From the NCBI GenBank assembly GCA_022813625.1, contig JAKLMB010000028.1:1-64000 (forward strand): a stretch of DNA of 64,000 nucleotides. The letters run 5' to 3'. Position numbers and translations under genes: made by a program. This DNA comes from Aaosphaeria pasadenensis. Its lineage: Eukaryota > Ascomycota > Dothideomycetes > Pleosporales. Position 1 is the stretch's first letter. Each line of letters begins with the position of its first letter. The notes below the pieces were generated by a model that had not been told where the DNA came from, did no database searches, and saw only the letters and a list, made by a program, of their open reading frames with translations. Positions 25,938 to 36,430 of the stretch are shown here, piece after piece.

Positions 25938-26462
25938 TTAGAAGGAGTTTGGCGTTGGACAGGGAAGTTTAGGTTCCCACGATGATTGCATTGATCCGCA
26001 TAGCCGTTTCAAAATCTCCTTCAGCCAATCACACAGCCCGTAGCATCCAGGTAACGGCAACAGATCCGAGCAACTGCGGAGCTGATGACAGGCCGTTTCC
26101 AGGTGCTTAGCTAGTTCAGTCGAAGAGCTCGCCAGGTTCAAAGCGGACGCCATCAAAACAAGTTGGAATTCGGCAACCGAACGATACCAAATTTGTCTGT
26201 CCTAGATCTCGAAAGGAACTCGAAATAAGCATTGAGACCCTCCAGCCCTACCAACAAAAGAACGAAGATCTGGGGAGTGCGCGATGCATTTGACGATGAG
26301 GAGCGACCCGAAAGGGTATAGTCTTGCCTTGGCGTGCGTCATCATGGCCAGGAGAACACTCCCAATGGTCACGCTATCCATGATACTTGATCTGCCAAGT
26401 ATCACAGTGTGAATACAGGTTTGGAGAGGGATATCATAAAACCTAGCCTTCTTCTTTAACAC
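25938..26462 (-). pseudogene. reading frame broken by a single TAG; unknown family
   Basis: Two frames of 86 and 72 codons are in the same phase and separated by one TAG at 26204-26202. Read through, they give a 174-codon protein-like sequence. It has a hydrophobic, small-residue-rich first half and a Leu- and Cys-rich second half with CLKE/CDWL-like helices. The residues just after the stop (DRQIWYRSVAEFQLVLM) look as coding as those before it. CAG to TAG, a C-to-T change at CpA, would explain the break and is the type made by repeat-induced point mutation. I do not recognise the family. Its 5' end lies less than 80 nt from the phospholipase D start on the other strand, so the two would share a promoter. 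It may instead be a gene with an undetected intron. Confidence 0.35.
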
Positions 26463-26540
26463 ATTCTACAAGTTTTTTCGTTCTCATACCCACATCGCGA
26501 CTCAACCGCTGAGGTTGTCTGCGACCTTCAACAATTCTCA

Positions 26541-29311
26541 ATGGCTGACAAGGGAGACGGATCGACGGAGCGCCGCGGGGTCAAAGAGAAGATCGAACAT
26601 CCTTTCCCTGAGCTCCGCGAGAAGCTGAAAGAGACTTCTCTCTACGATGCTAAAATCAAGGCCGTACATCTGAAGCACAAGATTGGAAAGTTTAAAAATC
26701 TGTTCAATCCTAATCATCGCCACGACGAGGAGCACGAACAAAAGACAGACGAGAAGCGCAAGAAGGTTTGCGATGGCCATCGCTTCAACTCATTTGCCCC
26801 TGAAAGAGACGGAAACTTGATCAAGTGGTATATCGACGGCAGAGACTATTTCTGGGTATGTGATTCTGATCGATTGCGCGAGTGGATCTAACCGGGAAAC
26901 AGGCTGTCGCAGAGGCCTTAGACAAAGCGCAAGAGTCAATTTATATCGAGGATTGGTGGCTGTCACCGGAGCTCGTAGGTCTTTGCCATTCTAACCTCCC
27001 AATTATTACTTATTCGCTGCCAGTTCCTCAAACGACCCCCATTCTATAACCAAGAATGGCGTTTAGATCAGATCCTCAAGCGCCGCGCAGAAGCTGGCGT
27101 CAAGATTTACATCATCGTATACAAAGAGGTGAGACCATGCCGATGTTCCAATATAAGCGCGATACTAACTCAACCAGGTTTCCGCTGCACTTACCTGCAA
27201 CAGTCAGCACACGAAGAAAGCTATGATGAATCTTATTCCTGAGGGCAAGCCTGGGTATGGAAACATTAAGCTGATGCGACACCCTGATCACAATGTTTTG
27301 GAGAATGCCTCCGATATGACATTTTACTGGGTAGGCATATAAATTCCCCCAGTAGCCGAAACACCAGACTAACCATCGCTAGGCGCATCACGAAAAGTTC
27401 ATTGTCATTGATTATGCGATGGCATTCATCGGAGGACTGGACATGTGCTACGTATGTAATAGAAATGAACGAAAAGAGTTAAACTAATAATAGGAATAGG
27501 GCCGCTGGGACAACCATCAGCATCCTCTTGCCGATGTCCATCCATCCGGCGTTCAGAATGAGATCTTCCCCGGGCAGGATTACAACAATAACCGCATTAT
27601 GGACTTCCAAACCGTGGAAGACTGGAAATCTAACGCTCTCGACAAGTCAGACTATGGACGTATGCCATGGCACGACGTCGCTATGGGTGTGATCGGACCC
27701 TGCGTCTACGACATTGCAGAGCATTTTGTCCTACGCTGGAATTTCTGCAAGCGAGACAAATACAAGCGAGATGAACGATATGACTGGCTCACCCTGGAAG
27801 GCCGCGAAGGAGAGGATGAAGATCTCGTCGGTGTGCAGCGACCGAAGTTCCCAATGGGAGACTACGTTCATCACCCATTCACACCACTGAGCACGAAGAA
27901 CCTGGACAACCGAGGAACCGTACATGCGCAGATCGTGCGTAGCAGCGCCGACTGGAGCAGTGGAATCCTGCCCGAGGAGAAGAGCATTCAAACCGCTTAC
28001 ATCGAATTGATCCGTAACGCGAAGCACTTCGTGTACATCGAGAACCAGTTCTTCATCACGGCAACCGGCGATCAACAGAACCCAGTCCATAACCAGATCG
28101 GAAAAGCGATCGTAGATGCCGTGGTTCGCGCTGGCAAAGAAGGCCGAAAATTCAGAGTCATCATCCTAATTCCTGCCATTCCTGGCTTTGCTGGAGATCT
28201 TAGGGAGAACGCAGCAATGGGAACCCGCGCAATCATGGACTACCAGTACAAGAGTATCTGCCGCGGAGAGCACAGTATCTTTGGGCAGTGTGAAGCGCAG
28301 GGCGTCAACCCCAGAGAACACATTTTCTTCTTCAACCTCCGTTCATACGATCGCATCAATGTGACCCGCAAGCTCATCGAACACGAAGAGAAGTCCGGCA
28401 TGAAGTACAAAGACCTCGTCCAGGCCGAAGTGGAAGAACTGGAAGCTCCTTTGGAAGACGGCAATGAGGCACGAATACGGGCCGCAGACATGCGACGACG
28501 CTTCGCCGCTGACGAAGGCGAGGTCGCTGCTGGTGATCAGGGCGGCATCATCGACCCCGACTCCATCGCCGACGACGCCATGCTGACCGACAAGAAGCCC
28601 AGCACCGAGCCATGGGAAGGCGACCCCGAGGCCGAGAAGGAACACTTCTTCCAAGAAGAACTCTACATCCACGCCAAACTCTGCATCATCGACGACGAAT
28701 ACGTCATCTGCGGCAGCTCCAACATCAACGACCGCTCCCAACTCGGCTACCACGACTCCGAACTCACAATCGTCATGAACGACACGGACAAGATCGAGAC
28801 CGTGATGGACGGCCAGCCCTACCAAGCCGGCAGGCACGCCTGGACTCTCCGCACAATGCTCTGGCGCGAGCATCTCGGCCTCCTACCACCACAGGCCCTC
28901 GACGCAAGCGACGACCCAAACGCCCAACCCCCAGGCCATTCCCCCAACGAGTACCGCGAAGGGCCCGAACTCGACTTCGTCCGGGACCCTCTCGGCAACG
29001 AATTATGGACGAGATGGTGCGAACAAGCTACCGTCAACACGTCCGTATTCAAAGACCTGTTCCACGCCGATCCCGACGATGAGATCCTCACCTTCGACGA
29101 CTACGACAAGTTCACGCCCAACCCTAAAACTGATGAAAAGCACAAGCAAGGCCATCTGTACGATCTAGACAGGCCGGTCGAGGAAGTCAGGAGAGAGCTG
29201 GACAGGATCAAGGGACACTTGGTCTGGATGCCGCTCAAATTCCTAGAACAGGCGGAGATGGCAGAGAAAGGATTGCAGGTCAATTCTTGGACGGAGAGCG
29301 TGTATACTTGA
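26541..29311 (+). CDS. phospholipase D (HKD superfamily), fungal short form
   Basis: Six-exon model join(26541..26855,26903..26974,27024..27128,27178..27330,27383..27451,27500..29311), 841 residues. All five introns are 47-52 nt and fall between complete codons. The two catalytic HxKxxxxD motifs are HEKFIVID (residues 218-225) and HAKLCIID (629-636), each followed by the usual small-residue segment (FIGG, and [10 protein letters not shown]). Other eukaryotic PLD landmarks are present: [20 protein letters not shown] and YIENQFFI. No PX or PH domain precedes the catalytic core, unlike yeast Spo14, so this is the shorter filamentous-fungal type. The enzyme hydrolyses phosphatidylcholine to phosphatidic acid and choline at membranes. 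An acidic linker at about 545-620 separates the two halves. Confidence 0.95.
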
Positions 29312-29596
29312 ATGACGTGCGGGTCGGCAGATTCATCATTTCTGAGATTTCTATGGAGTTGGACAATTTTGAAGGCCTCGTGGTGCGGGGCAGTTGATCT
29401 GGGAACTATTTGTTTATGAAGTTTCATGATTTGTTGTGCTTACTATTAATACCTCTTTGTGGTAGTACAGGTTTCAATTACTAATGACAACCACCATGGA
29501 CTCGACTTCGATTAAAAATCTACTCGCTTCAATGAATTCAATCACCTCTTGTGCCGTCTATAAATTGCAGTACGTGATATCGCAGAAGACCAACCC

Positions 29597-30583
29597 TCAC
29601 TGCTCTTCGCCGTCTAAATCAAAGAGTCGATACCACGGCTCCATCTCTGGACCCAGAGTAATCCGGCCACAGTCCAGTGTCGTTTGATCTACTCCACCTC
29701 GTGCTATCACGACCTTGCCAACATACCTATACACCTTTGACCCGCGGCTCGTGAAAATATCCAATAGATGAGTAAGCCGCTCCTCGACAGCCTGAACGCC
29801 ATTCCACTTAACGCCGTAGAGAGGCGTGTCCATGTCGAGACCATCACAGAGCCCCGGAGTGCGCACGGGAACCTCCTCTTCTGTGAGCAGCACTGGAGTT
29901 TCACTCTCCTGGACGTCCAAGTTGATACATAGTCTGCGAATGAAAAGGTTGCTGTAGTTGTAGCCTGTCAAACTCCCCAATGCCCGGTGCGGTTGTTCGA
30001 GCTTCCCTGCGATGCCGCCGTGTAAGAGTCTAAGGAGGAATGAATTTATGCAGTTCCCCACATATGTCCTCTTTCGATATATCCAACGGTCGGTGTGATC
30101 CAAGACCAGTTCTGGATTGCTTGTACAGAATTTGACATTGATCGTGAGCGACTCGATTGGAGCCGTCTTGTACGGTACTGTGAAGCGCCATGTCGGTAGC
30201 AGATACCGTTCGTTGACGACAGGAAGATCTATAACGTATTCCGGTTTCAATCTGGCTAGCAACGCAATCACTTCTGCATGCATTTGGCGATTGGCCAGTA
30301 GGAGACCCATCTTCGTGGCGATGGGTGTTGATAGGTGAGGATGGAGATAGAACATTTTCCTACAGTTCTCTCTTACAACTATATCTTCACATACCCTTCG
30401 CATGTGGCGTCTTGGTCCGTAGGGGATATGTGGGATATGGAAAATCGCATACTCGAGAATCTCGTCACGCAATTCGCGTGGGAGATGGAAGAAGGGGAAC
30501 ATGCGATATTCGAATGTTGGGAGTTTCGTGGTACGTACAGTACAAAGCACAGTAAGCACCGCATGATCCGAAACATACGGCAT
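29597..30583 (-). CDS. F-box-like protein of unknown function
   Basis: One exon, 328 residues from the first ATG. A second in-frame ATG at 30502 (residue 28) starts directly before FFHLPRELRDEILEYA, a typical beginning for fungal F-box-like proteins of about 300 residues. That start may be the real one, and the upstream 27 residues look non-conserved. The N-terminal LPxELRxxIL helix resembles an F-box. The rest has no recognisable repeats and consists of alternating strands and helices with the motif LLLANRQMHAEV, common in this large uncharacterised family. A role as an SCF substrate adaptor is possible but unproven. It runs convergently with the phospholipase D gene, 285 nt away. Confidence 0.75.
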   Translation of the reverse strand: MPYVSDHAVLTVLCTVRTTKLPTFEYRMFPFFHLPRELRDEILEYAIFHIPHIPYGPRRHMRRVCEDIVVRENCRKMFYLHPHLSTPIATKMGLLLANRQMHAEVIALLARLKPEYVIDLPVVNERYLLPTWRFTVPYKTAPIESLTINVKFCTSNPELVLDHTDRWIYRKRTYVGNCINSFLLRLLHGGIAGKLEQPHRALGSLTGYNYSNLFIRRLCINLDVQESETPVLLTEEEVPVRTPGLCDGLDMDTPLYGVKWNGVQAVEERLTHLLDIFTSRGSKVYRYVGKVVIARGGVDQTTLDCGRITLGPEMEPWYRLFDLDGEEQ

Positions 30584-32120
30584 ACCAATTAATTCTATCC
30601 TTTATCTAGACTAGCATACAGCTGGCAACAATCCACGTGATTTGTGGCAAGATTTCAAGAACTCCTCAGACCAATGCTAGTCCAGACAAAGCCTAGCAGT
30701 ATAAGAAGTTATTCGCGGTTAATTCAACGCACAGACCAGCCTTGCACAGTATTACATGTAACATACCTCACTCTTCAAGGTATCTGCTCGAGACCAATTG
30801 GCTCACTCTGGACAATTGGCTTGTAGCTGAAAGGTTATCTGAATTGAAGTGCTAGCCCCCATGCAAAATTACTGAGAGCCATGGCTGAAATAACTTGATT
30901 CGATTATGCGTTTAGCAAGATGACTCCAACTACTGCTGAGTCGAAAACTATACACTGCGTCTATAAATTTCTCCTGTGGATGTTAAATCTATGTCTGTAT
31001 TATTTGACGGTGGATACGTGTAGCTCTGACATGATGGCATTGACGGTGGTGAATCCAATTCCCGGAAAATACACTCTACGTACTACAGCAGCATTAACTC
31101 GAGACGAGCAGTTAAACATAAAGCACGGCTTGATGCGATGTAGAAAATGCCAGGGACAGGATAACGTCACCAGGCCGACTATATCCAACCAATGTGTTAA
31201 CCTGGGTGGCGCTACAACTAAAGATCTCTGGGAGTAGGATATCGTTCCCTAAACTTGAAAGATGTGACCAATCGACAGGGACATGTTCGCCGATGAAGGA
31301 TTAGACATCCGACAGAGAATTATGGAATTCTACCATAACTACAGTCCAACTCTCCTACAGAGGACCTCAAGACCCTTAAAGAAGCGAAGCGCTATATATT
31401 CCTGACTCGGAACAGGAGTGGCCGTAGTCCTCAAACTTAAACACAACCCAGCTATGATGGAGGTAACGTAGCTCGCTCAAAGTAGAGAGATATCGAAAGG
31501 AGCAAAGGCCCTAAGATGCTAGGTGTGACACTGCTCTGATTCGATTCTATAGGTCGAAGTATTGCTTGTCGTAAGGTCCTGGGTTCCACGACATGTCCCA
31601 AATGAGTTTCCCTATGTGCCTCATCGTGGCTTTTATTCTAAGCTTCACTCAAATGGGAACATGTACTATTTAGGACTGGATGATAAGTAGAGATCATGAT
31701 ATCACAGTACAGCAACATCACAGAATGAACAAATGAGAAACACTTGATGAGCCAGTCAAAGAGATACATTCATGGAGAATAGTGTATTACAAAACCCGCA
31801 GTGCCTATCTGTATTTCTTCATTCCTTTAGACTGCTGAACCCTGTAAGGCTTGTTGCCTTGTGCCGTCCTGAGCTTGACGTCTGCTTCGTCTTCCCATAG
31901 CACCCGCGCCCGACGACCTGCCTAATCGTCGCGTAGTCTTTGAACAGCACCTGAGAAAACTGGCAATTTTCAGTGTGCAGCAGCATTTAAAGGTGGCAAT
32001 TTCCAGAGTCGTTTCTGGAGCCGCTCATCCCAGTACTGTTTGGCAAAATATCGTGGAACATGTGCCTCTGTAGAATAAAACCCTGCGGCCGCTTCCGCGA
32101 TGTCTTAGAGTCTCGACATG
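30584..32120. other. AT-rich intergenic region without a supported gene
   Basis: About 1.5 kb with only short frames. The longest, 105 codons on the plus strand at 30920, lacks protein character. No repeats or RNA genes are seen. Confidence 0.55.
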
Positions 32121-33062
32121 TTAATGTTCAGAGTCTTCGGGGATCCTGCCATTGTTTGCCTCGGCAATAGAAAGTCGTGCAAAGTCGGCCATGCCTTGTG
32201 CATAGCCTTGCAGGAAGCTAACTTCTTCGTGCGCTTCGAGCGTCTTGTGAGCATCAATGTCGGGGTCGTCAAGCCTTTCGAGACTCTTCATGAAAGCATC
32301 GATCCACTCGACCTTACCGTGTAGGATTTTTACCTCTCGATCATATTTTTTCTCCATATCCTCGAGCTCGATGCGGTGATCTTCTGCTGCTGCATCTTGA
32401 ACCATACCACTCAAGAAATCGCGGAACTCTAGCAGCGACTGCTGCTTATCTGCAGAATCTAAAAGTACGTCAAGTTGATCGTTCACCTGAAGAATTAGCC
32501 GCTCGGCCACTAAATGCTTGAGCTTTGATTTCTCAAGCGCTGCCTTTTGTTCTTCGAGTTCGAGTTTCATCTTATGCCCAGCCCACCTCTGTCTCACAAG
32601 GCGTCTGATCTGTTCTTGAAACCAACGCTTGTACTTTTCATTGATCTCTTCGGATTCTCGCGTTATCTGGGCCTCTAACGATTTCATCGCCTTCTCTTTT
32701 TCCGCACATTTCTCCTCAAGCTGGCGGCATTCGGCGAGGAGTATCGCGGTCACAGCGGGATCCTCATCATCGGAAAGTCGCTCTCCAGCCTGGCTCAGAG
32801 AAACGACGTCATCTTCGCAGCCGTCTTCACCAGACAGATCCTGCCTTGACGGGCGTGGGTACATGTGACGTCCTTGTGGTGACGTGCTGAACATGGCATT
32901 TTCGGATCGGAATTGTTCACTGCTCATCTCTGCAGCAGAACTTTCACCTTGAGCCACATGGAATGTGGGTTCTTCTTCCACAGCGGACTGTGTTTTTTCA
33001 TCGTGCTGGGTTACGGCCGTAGTTGATTCGATGGTATCCATCGTGTGGTACGATGGGGCCAC
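32121..33062 (-). CDS. coiled-coil protein of unknown function
   Basis: One exon, 313 residues. Residues 1-100 are acidic, Ser/Glu-rich and predicted disordered. Residues about 108-200 and 228-262 show strong heptad patterning with alternating charged and Leu/Ile/Met positions, indicating a coiled coil broken near 200-228. The C-terminus (about 275-300) is a short amphipathic helix. No nuclear or targeting signal is clear. Met8 (MDTIEST) is an alternative start in a good context. I do not recognise a family. An assembly or scaffold role would be a guess. Confidence 0.75.
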   Translation of the reverse strand: MAPSYHTMDTIESTTAVTQHDEKTQSAVEEEPTFHVAQGESSAAEMSSEQFRSENAMFSTSPQGRHMYPRPSRQDLSGEDGCEDDVVSLSQAGERLSDDEDPAVTAILLAECRQLEEKCAEKEKAMKSLEAQITRESEEINEKYKRWFQEQIRRLVRQRWAGHKMKLELEEQKAALEKSKLKHLVAERLILQVNDQLDVLLDSADKQQSLLEFRDFLSGMVQDAAAEDHRIELEDMEKKYDREVKILHGKVEWIDAFMKSLERLDDPDIDAHKTLEAHEEVSFLQGYAQGMADFARLSIAEANNGRIPEDSEH

Positions 33063-33494
33063 AGAAGATTGGAGAAGGTAGAAGCGGGAAGAGGTGAGGA
33101 TGGGAGGATGTACGAGGGAGAGCGAGAGAAGAGGGATGCAAGAATCAATGGTGCTAGCGTCTATCGGCTTCGGTGAAACTAAACCTCCATGTTCGCATTT
33201 TGCTGTTTGCCTGGTGAGAAGGTAAAGGCGAGTTCGTCAGTTTGTCTGTGCCATTGCTTTCAACCTCACAAAGGATCGACAAAAGCTTCGTTCTAGAGAC
33301 ACAGACTCTGCTGGCACATTTTCATCTATAGTCAAATTTTCAATGCTGTGTTGAGTAACCAGCGTATAACATGACATGAAGTTGATCACAATGACAAGTT
33401 GCTACACAACCTCAATTTACATGCGTCGATATTATGGATCAGGAAAGACATCGTGGGTGGCTAACGGAGATACCAAAATCAATCTACACTAATT
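33063..33494. other. intergenic region
   Basis: Contains the upstream region of the coiled-coil gene and the 3' flank of the cyclotransferase-like gene, both on the minus strand. No gene is seen. Confidence 0.5.
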
Positions 33495-34154
33495 TCAATC
33501 AGGCCTTCGTCGAACGGTTGATGCTTTGAAGTACCTCTGATAACGTTCTAAATCAAATGCGCCGTCTTCCAGCTCCTTACTATTCGCATCTCCCGCCCAA
33601 CAAAACGTCTTACACCCCATTAGCACCTCCCCACTTTCCAGCCTCACATCGCACTCACACCACATATACGCCTCCGTCTCGTACTCTGCCAAGCGCTTGA
33701 ACTCCGAAACAGACCTACAATGCCAGACCGTACCATTCACTGCGCCATCTTGAGACGGAACTAAAGCGGGATAGATACCCCACATTCGGACCGTAAAACC
33801 TATTGTAGATCCGTGGCGGATATATGGCAAATTCGGCAGCTCGATAATGGATTGAAGTACTTCTGGGTCCATGAGAGTGCCGTAGAAGAACAGGTTGCAT
33901 GGAAAATTAGGTGGAGGGGATGGCGTTGGTTTGGTTTTCGAGAGGCTGCTCAGGTGAGAAGATTTCTTCGATATTGTTGGAGTTACTATCTTGCTTGACA
34001 TCTTTCGGCGCACTGATGGAAGTGGCGGGGGCACTGGGATTTTGGATTCTTCGTTGTGTACATGCGTTGAAGTGCCCCCATCAGTTCGTTCCACTGGTTG
34101 CGGCGTAGTTTCACTGGAGGGTGGCATCTCTCCATCCGTGTTAACGTTTGTCAT
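33495..34154 (-). CDS. gamma-glutamylcyclotransferase-like (AIG2/GGCT fold) protein
   Basis: One exon, 219 residues. The first 83 are Pro/Ser/Thr-rich and disordered. From residue 88 the GGCT fold begins with LFFYGTLMDPEVL, which contains the family YGTL substrate-binding loop. Further landmarks are GAVNGTVWHC (137-146) and the strand LAEYETEAYMW, where one of the glutamates (159 or 161) should be the catalytic acid. Members of this fold release 5-oxoproline from gamma-glutamyl compounds, but the substrate of this fungal branch is not known. The long N-terminal extension is unlike the compact enzymes and may be regulatory. A TATAAAA-like stretch lies only about 15-20 nt before the ATG, so transcription may start further upstream. 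Confidence 0.85.
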   Translation of the reverse strand: MTNVNTDGEMPPSSETTPQPVERTDGGTSTHVHNEESKIPVPPPLPSVRRKMSSKIVTPTISKKSSHLSSLSKTKPTPSPPPNFPCNLFFYGTLMDPEVLQSIIELPNLPYIRHGSTIGFTVRMWGIYPALVPSQDGAVNGTVWHCRSVSEFKRLAEYETEAYMWCECDVRLESGEVLMGCKTFCWAGDANSKELEDGAFDLERYQRYFKASTVRRRPD

Positions 34155-35201
34155 GACAAGTCGTGAGCGATATAAAATAACCCTATCGGGAAAAAGATTT
34201 ATTTAAAACCGGAAGTTGGTAGGGGTTAAAGGACCAGATGTGTTGTTTAAGTCTTGTAAGGGTCAGTGTTGCTATATGCTGATGCATGGATATGTCGCTT
34301 AGGTGACACGCTGGTCGAATCTTGAGCGACGCGTCAAGAATAGACAACAATATATAATACTCTGTAGATATATCAATGGCTCCGGTGATTCCAAATTCTC
34401 AGTCTATATAGGGTAGGTATCTGTCTCTTACCCCGCAGAAAACTGGTTGCACATTATCCCACGACACGCGCAAAACCACGTGACCGATCAACAACATCTC
34501 TTCGACTCATTCACATCGGTGGAGGCATTCTTTCCACCATGTATACTCATGAAAGGAAGGTAATGATCCATAAGCAACCAGTAAGGGATTTTAAAGATAC
34601 ATTTGAAAGAAAATGCCACAAGACAAGAAAATGGCGCATCTCTGCCCGTCGGATGTATGAGAACGATGCCCGTACCGTCATGTAATGTATGACAGCACCA
34701 CAATTGAGACATCTCACTCAAGTATTCTAGTTTAAAATATCACGCTGGTAGAAGCATCATCTAGAAAGCGGAAAAGCGTCACATTCGCACTAAAAACCGC
34801 CTCTTGCTATCTATGTAACCATCGAAAATCCCAAACATTAGAAAAGGATAGCATTCGAAATGCCCGTCTTCACTATAAGAGGGTGTAGCATTTGTCACCT
34901 GCCCCCGATATGTAGCGTTTCTCGACTGGAATTTCGATCAGTCCTTCTCGGTTTTGCCACCGGACGCTTGTTCGACTGTTTCTCCTTGTCCTATGCAGTG
35001 TTCAAGGGCAGACCACAAGGCTCCGAACTTTCTCCAATGGGCCCTGTCCTTTCAACTAGGAGCTGTCGAATTCCAGAGTTCAGGACCCCAATGTTCTTCT
35101 GCATTGCGATAAACTAAAGATTAGCTTGTGCTAGACTTCTGTCTAGCATTACCTTCTCTTTGGTGAATCCTTTCGTCAGCAGACTAAATATTCTCAATGA
35201 G
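34155..35201. other. intergenic region
   Basis: About 1 kb, AT-rich at its left side. Only chance frames are present, and there is no RNA gene or mobile element. Confidence 0.5.
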
Positions 35202-35259
35202 TTAGCAGGGCTCATCCCGCTCAGGTTCAGTCATCTTCAGTCCTCCGTCGCCTACATCT

Positions 35260-35357
35260 TCTGCAACGTCTCTAGCGAAACGCGTGTCTGCAACGTCTCT
35301 AGCGAAACGCGTGTCTGCAACGTCTCTGGCGAAACGCGTGTCTGCAACGTCTCTGGC
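35260..35357. repeat. 27-bp minisatellite
   Basis: Three full units and one partial unit of TCTGCAACGTCTCT(A/G)GCGAAACGCGTG, differing at one position. On the minus strand it reads as a 9-residue repeat (DVADTRFAR). Confidence 0.9.
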
Positions 35358-35407
35358 AGCATTAGCCAACTGGGCCACCGCACGATTCTGCGTTGCGTCT
35401 GATTCCT

Positions 35408-35543
35408 GACGTCTCTTGGGTCCGACGTCTCTTGGTTCTACGTCTCTTGGTTCGACGTCACTGGGACTGGCGTCACTGAGTCTGACGTCTCTGGGTCTGA
35501 CGTCTCTGGGTCTGACGTCTCTGGGTCTGACGTCTCTAGTAGC
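35408..35543. repeat. 15-bp minisatellite
   Basis: About nine units related to GACGTCTCTGGGTCT, spaced 15-16 bp (unit starts near 35408, 35424, 35439, 35454, 35469, 35484, 35499, 35514 and 35529). Each carries an ACGTC core. On the minus strand it reads as RDVRP or RDVEP. Confidence 0.9.
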
Positions 35544-35584
35544 TGTAGTCAACTGGGTCACCCCATGGCCGCGCACCATCTCTC

Positions 35585-36430
35585 TTAGATTCGATAATCT
35601 GGAATGCGGTCCTGCATCGCTTCTATTTCTCGGGCGATTTCTCGGGTGTCTTGGGCCTGTCTGACCACAAAGGTTCTAGCAGCATTGTTCAGCTCATTCA
35701 CCTCGCTCCGCGCTGTATCTCTCTCAGATTCGACCATATCAATATGTTTCCGCAACGCCTCTATCTCTTGGGCGTCGTATCTAGCAGCATTAGTTAGCTG
35801 GTTCACCTCATAGTGCGCTGCATCTCTCTGAGATTCAGCATCTTTTACTCTGGCTTCCAACTCTCTGACTTGGTCAATGATATCCTTCAGCATGTCGGTT
35901 CTGCAAATTCCAGCACTCGAAAGCTCCTCCATGAGCGCATCAATTGCAGCTATCACCAGATTGCTATCTCCTGTGCGCGGAGGTGATTGAGCCGGGCTGG
36001 CGTTGTCGTGACTGCTTCCACGGCGCGCGCCAAATTGGTTCGTGGCAGTCGCTCTGGGATCGTCTCCATCATCAGCTGGTGGGATACCGCGGTACGGATA
36101 GCCAGCTAGGATGGTGGAATGTTGCCACCACGCAGGAGTGAATATGTGCGCATATTCGGGAGCACCCAGAAGAGGACAAAGTCTGCCAATATGGGCGTTC
36201 GGTTTTTGACACAGCCGGCAGAATCCCGTGCATTTCCAGAAAAGCTGCTTATGTATGGCAGATTTGTTGTTGCGTCCGCACCGCACACAGCTCTTAGTGG
36301 ATGTGCGTCCAAACATCGTTGCGGAGTCCTCCAGGCGCCTGGTAGTTTGATCCATGCGCTCTTGCGCGGGCGATCTACCCGGCGCTGACCGTTGGTGATA
36401 GGAGAAGTCGGGAGGAGTAAAAGAATCCAT
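35585..36430 (-). CDS. zinc-knuckle-like, coiled-coil protein with internal repeats
   Basis: One exon, 281 residues as it stands. Residues 48-85 hold six cysteines and a histidine: C48xxC51, C67xxxC71xxC74, H80, C85. C71-x2-C74-x5-H80-x4-C85 is close to a retroviral-type zinc knuckle (normally x2-x4-x4). A conserved-looking PEYAHIFTPAWWQ follows. After a disordered linker, residues about 160-280 form a coiled coil with a repeating block: QRDAAHYEVNQLTNAAR, then ERDTARSEVNELNNAAR. The last residues come from a frameshift, and a third block lies out of frame downstream. The protein is probably truncated relative to its ancestor. It may bind nucleic acid, but its cellular role is unknown. Confidence 0.7.
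   Translation of the reverse strand: MDSFTPPDFSYHQRSAPGRSPAQERMDQTTRRLEDSATMFGRTSTKSCVRCGRNNKSAIHKQLFWKCTGFCRLCQKPNAHIGRLCPLLGAPEYAHIFTPAWWQHSTILAGYPYRGIPPADDGDDPRATATNQFGARRGSSHDNASPAQSPPRTGDSNLVIAAIDALMEELSSAGICRTDMLKDIIDQVRELEARVKDAESQRDAAHYEVNQLTNAARYDAQEIEALRKHIDMVESERDTARSEVNELNNAARTFVVRQAQDTREIAREIEAMQDRIPDYRI

Larger units (their letters stand above)
35202..35584 (-). pseudogene. decayed, frameshifted repeat tail of the upstream zinc-knuckle gene
   Basis: This stretch directly continues the gene at 35585-36430. The segment just after its stop aligns with that gene's own repeat: GAATCTAAGAGAGAT here against GAATCTGAGAGAGAT inside the gene. Both are followed by a GCGCGG block and by a block encoding VTQL or VNEL and then TTATR or NNAAR. 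One extra base before it (ATTCCAGATTATCG against ATTGATATGGTCG) shifts the frame and creates the stop. Beyond it, the AARDV coding remnant has expanded into 15-bp and 27-bp tandem repeats. An open frame of 125 codons survives (repeats RDVRP and RDVADTRFA), but it starts in another phase, so independent translation is doubtful. Confidence 0.55.
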
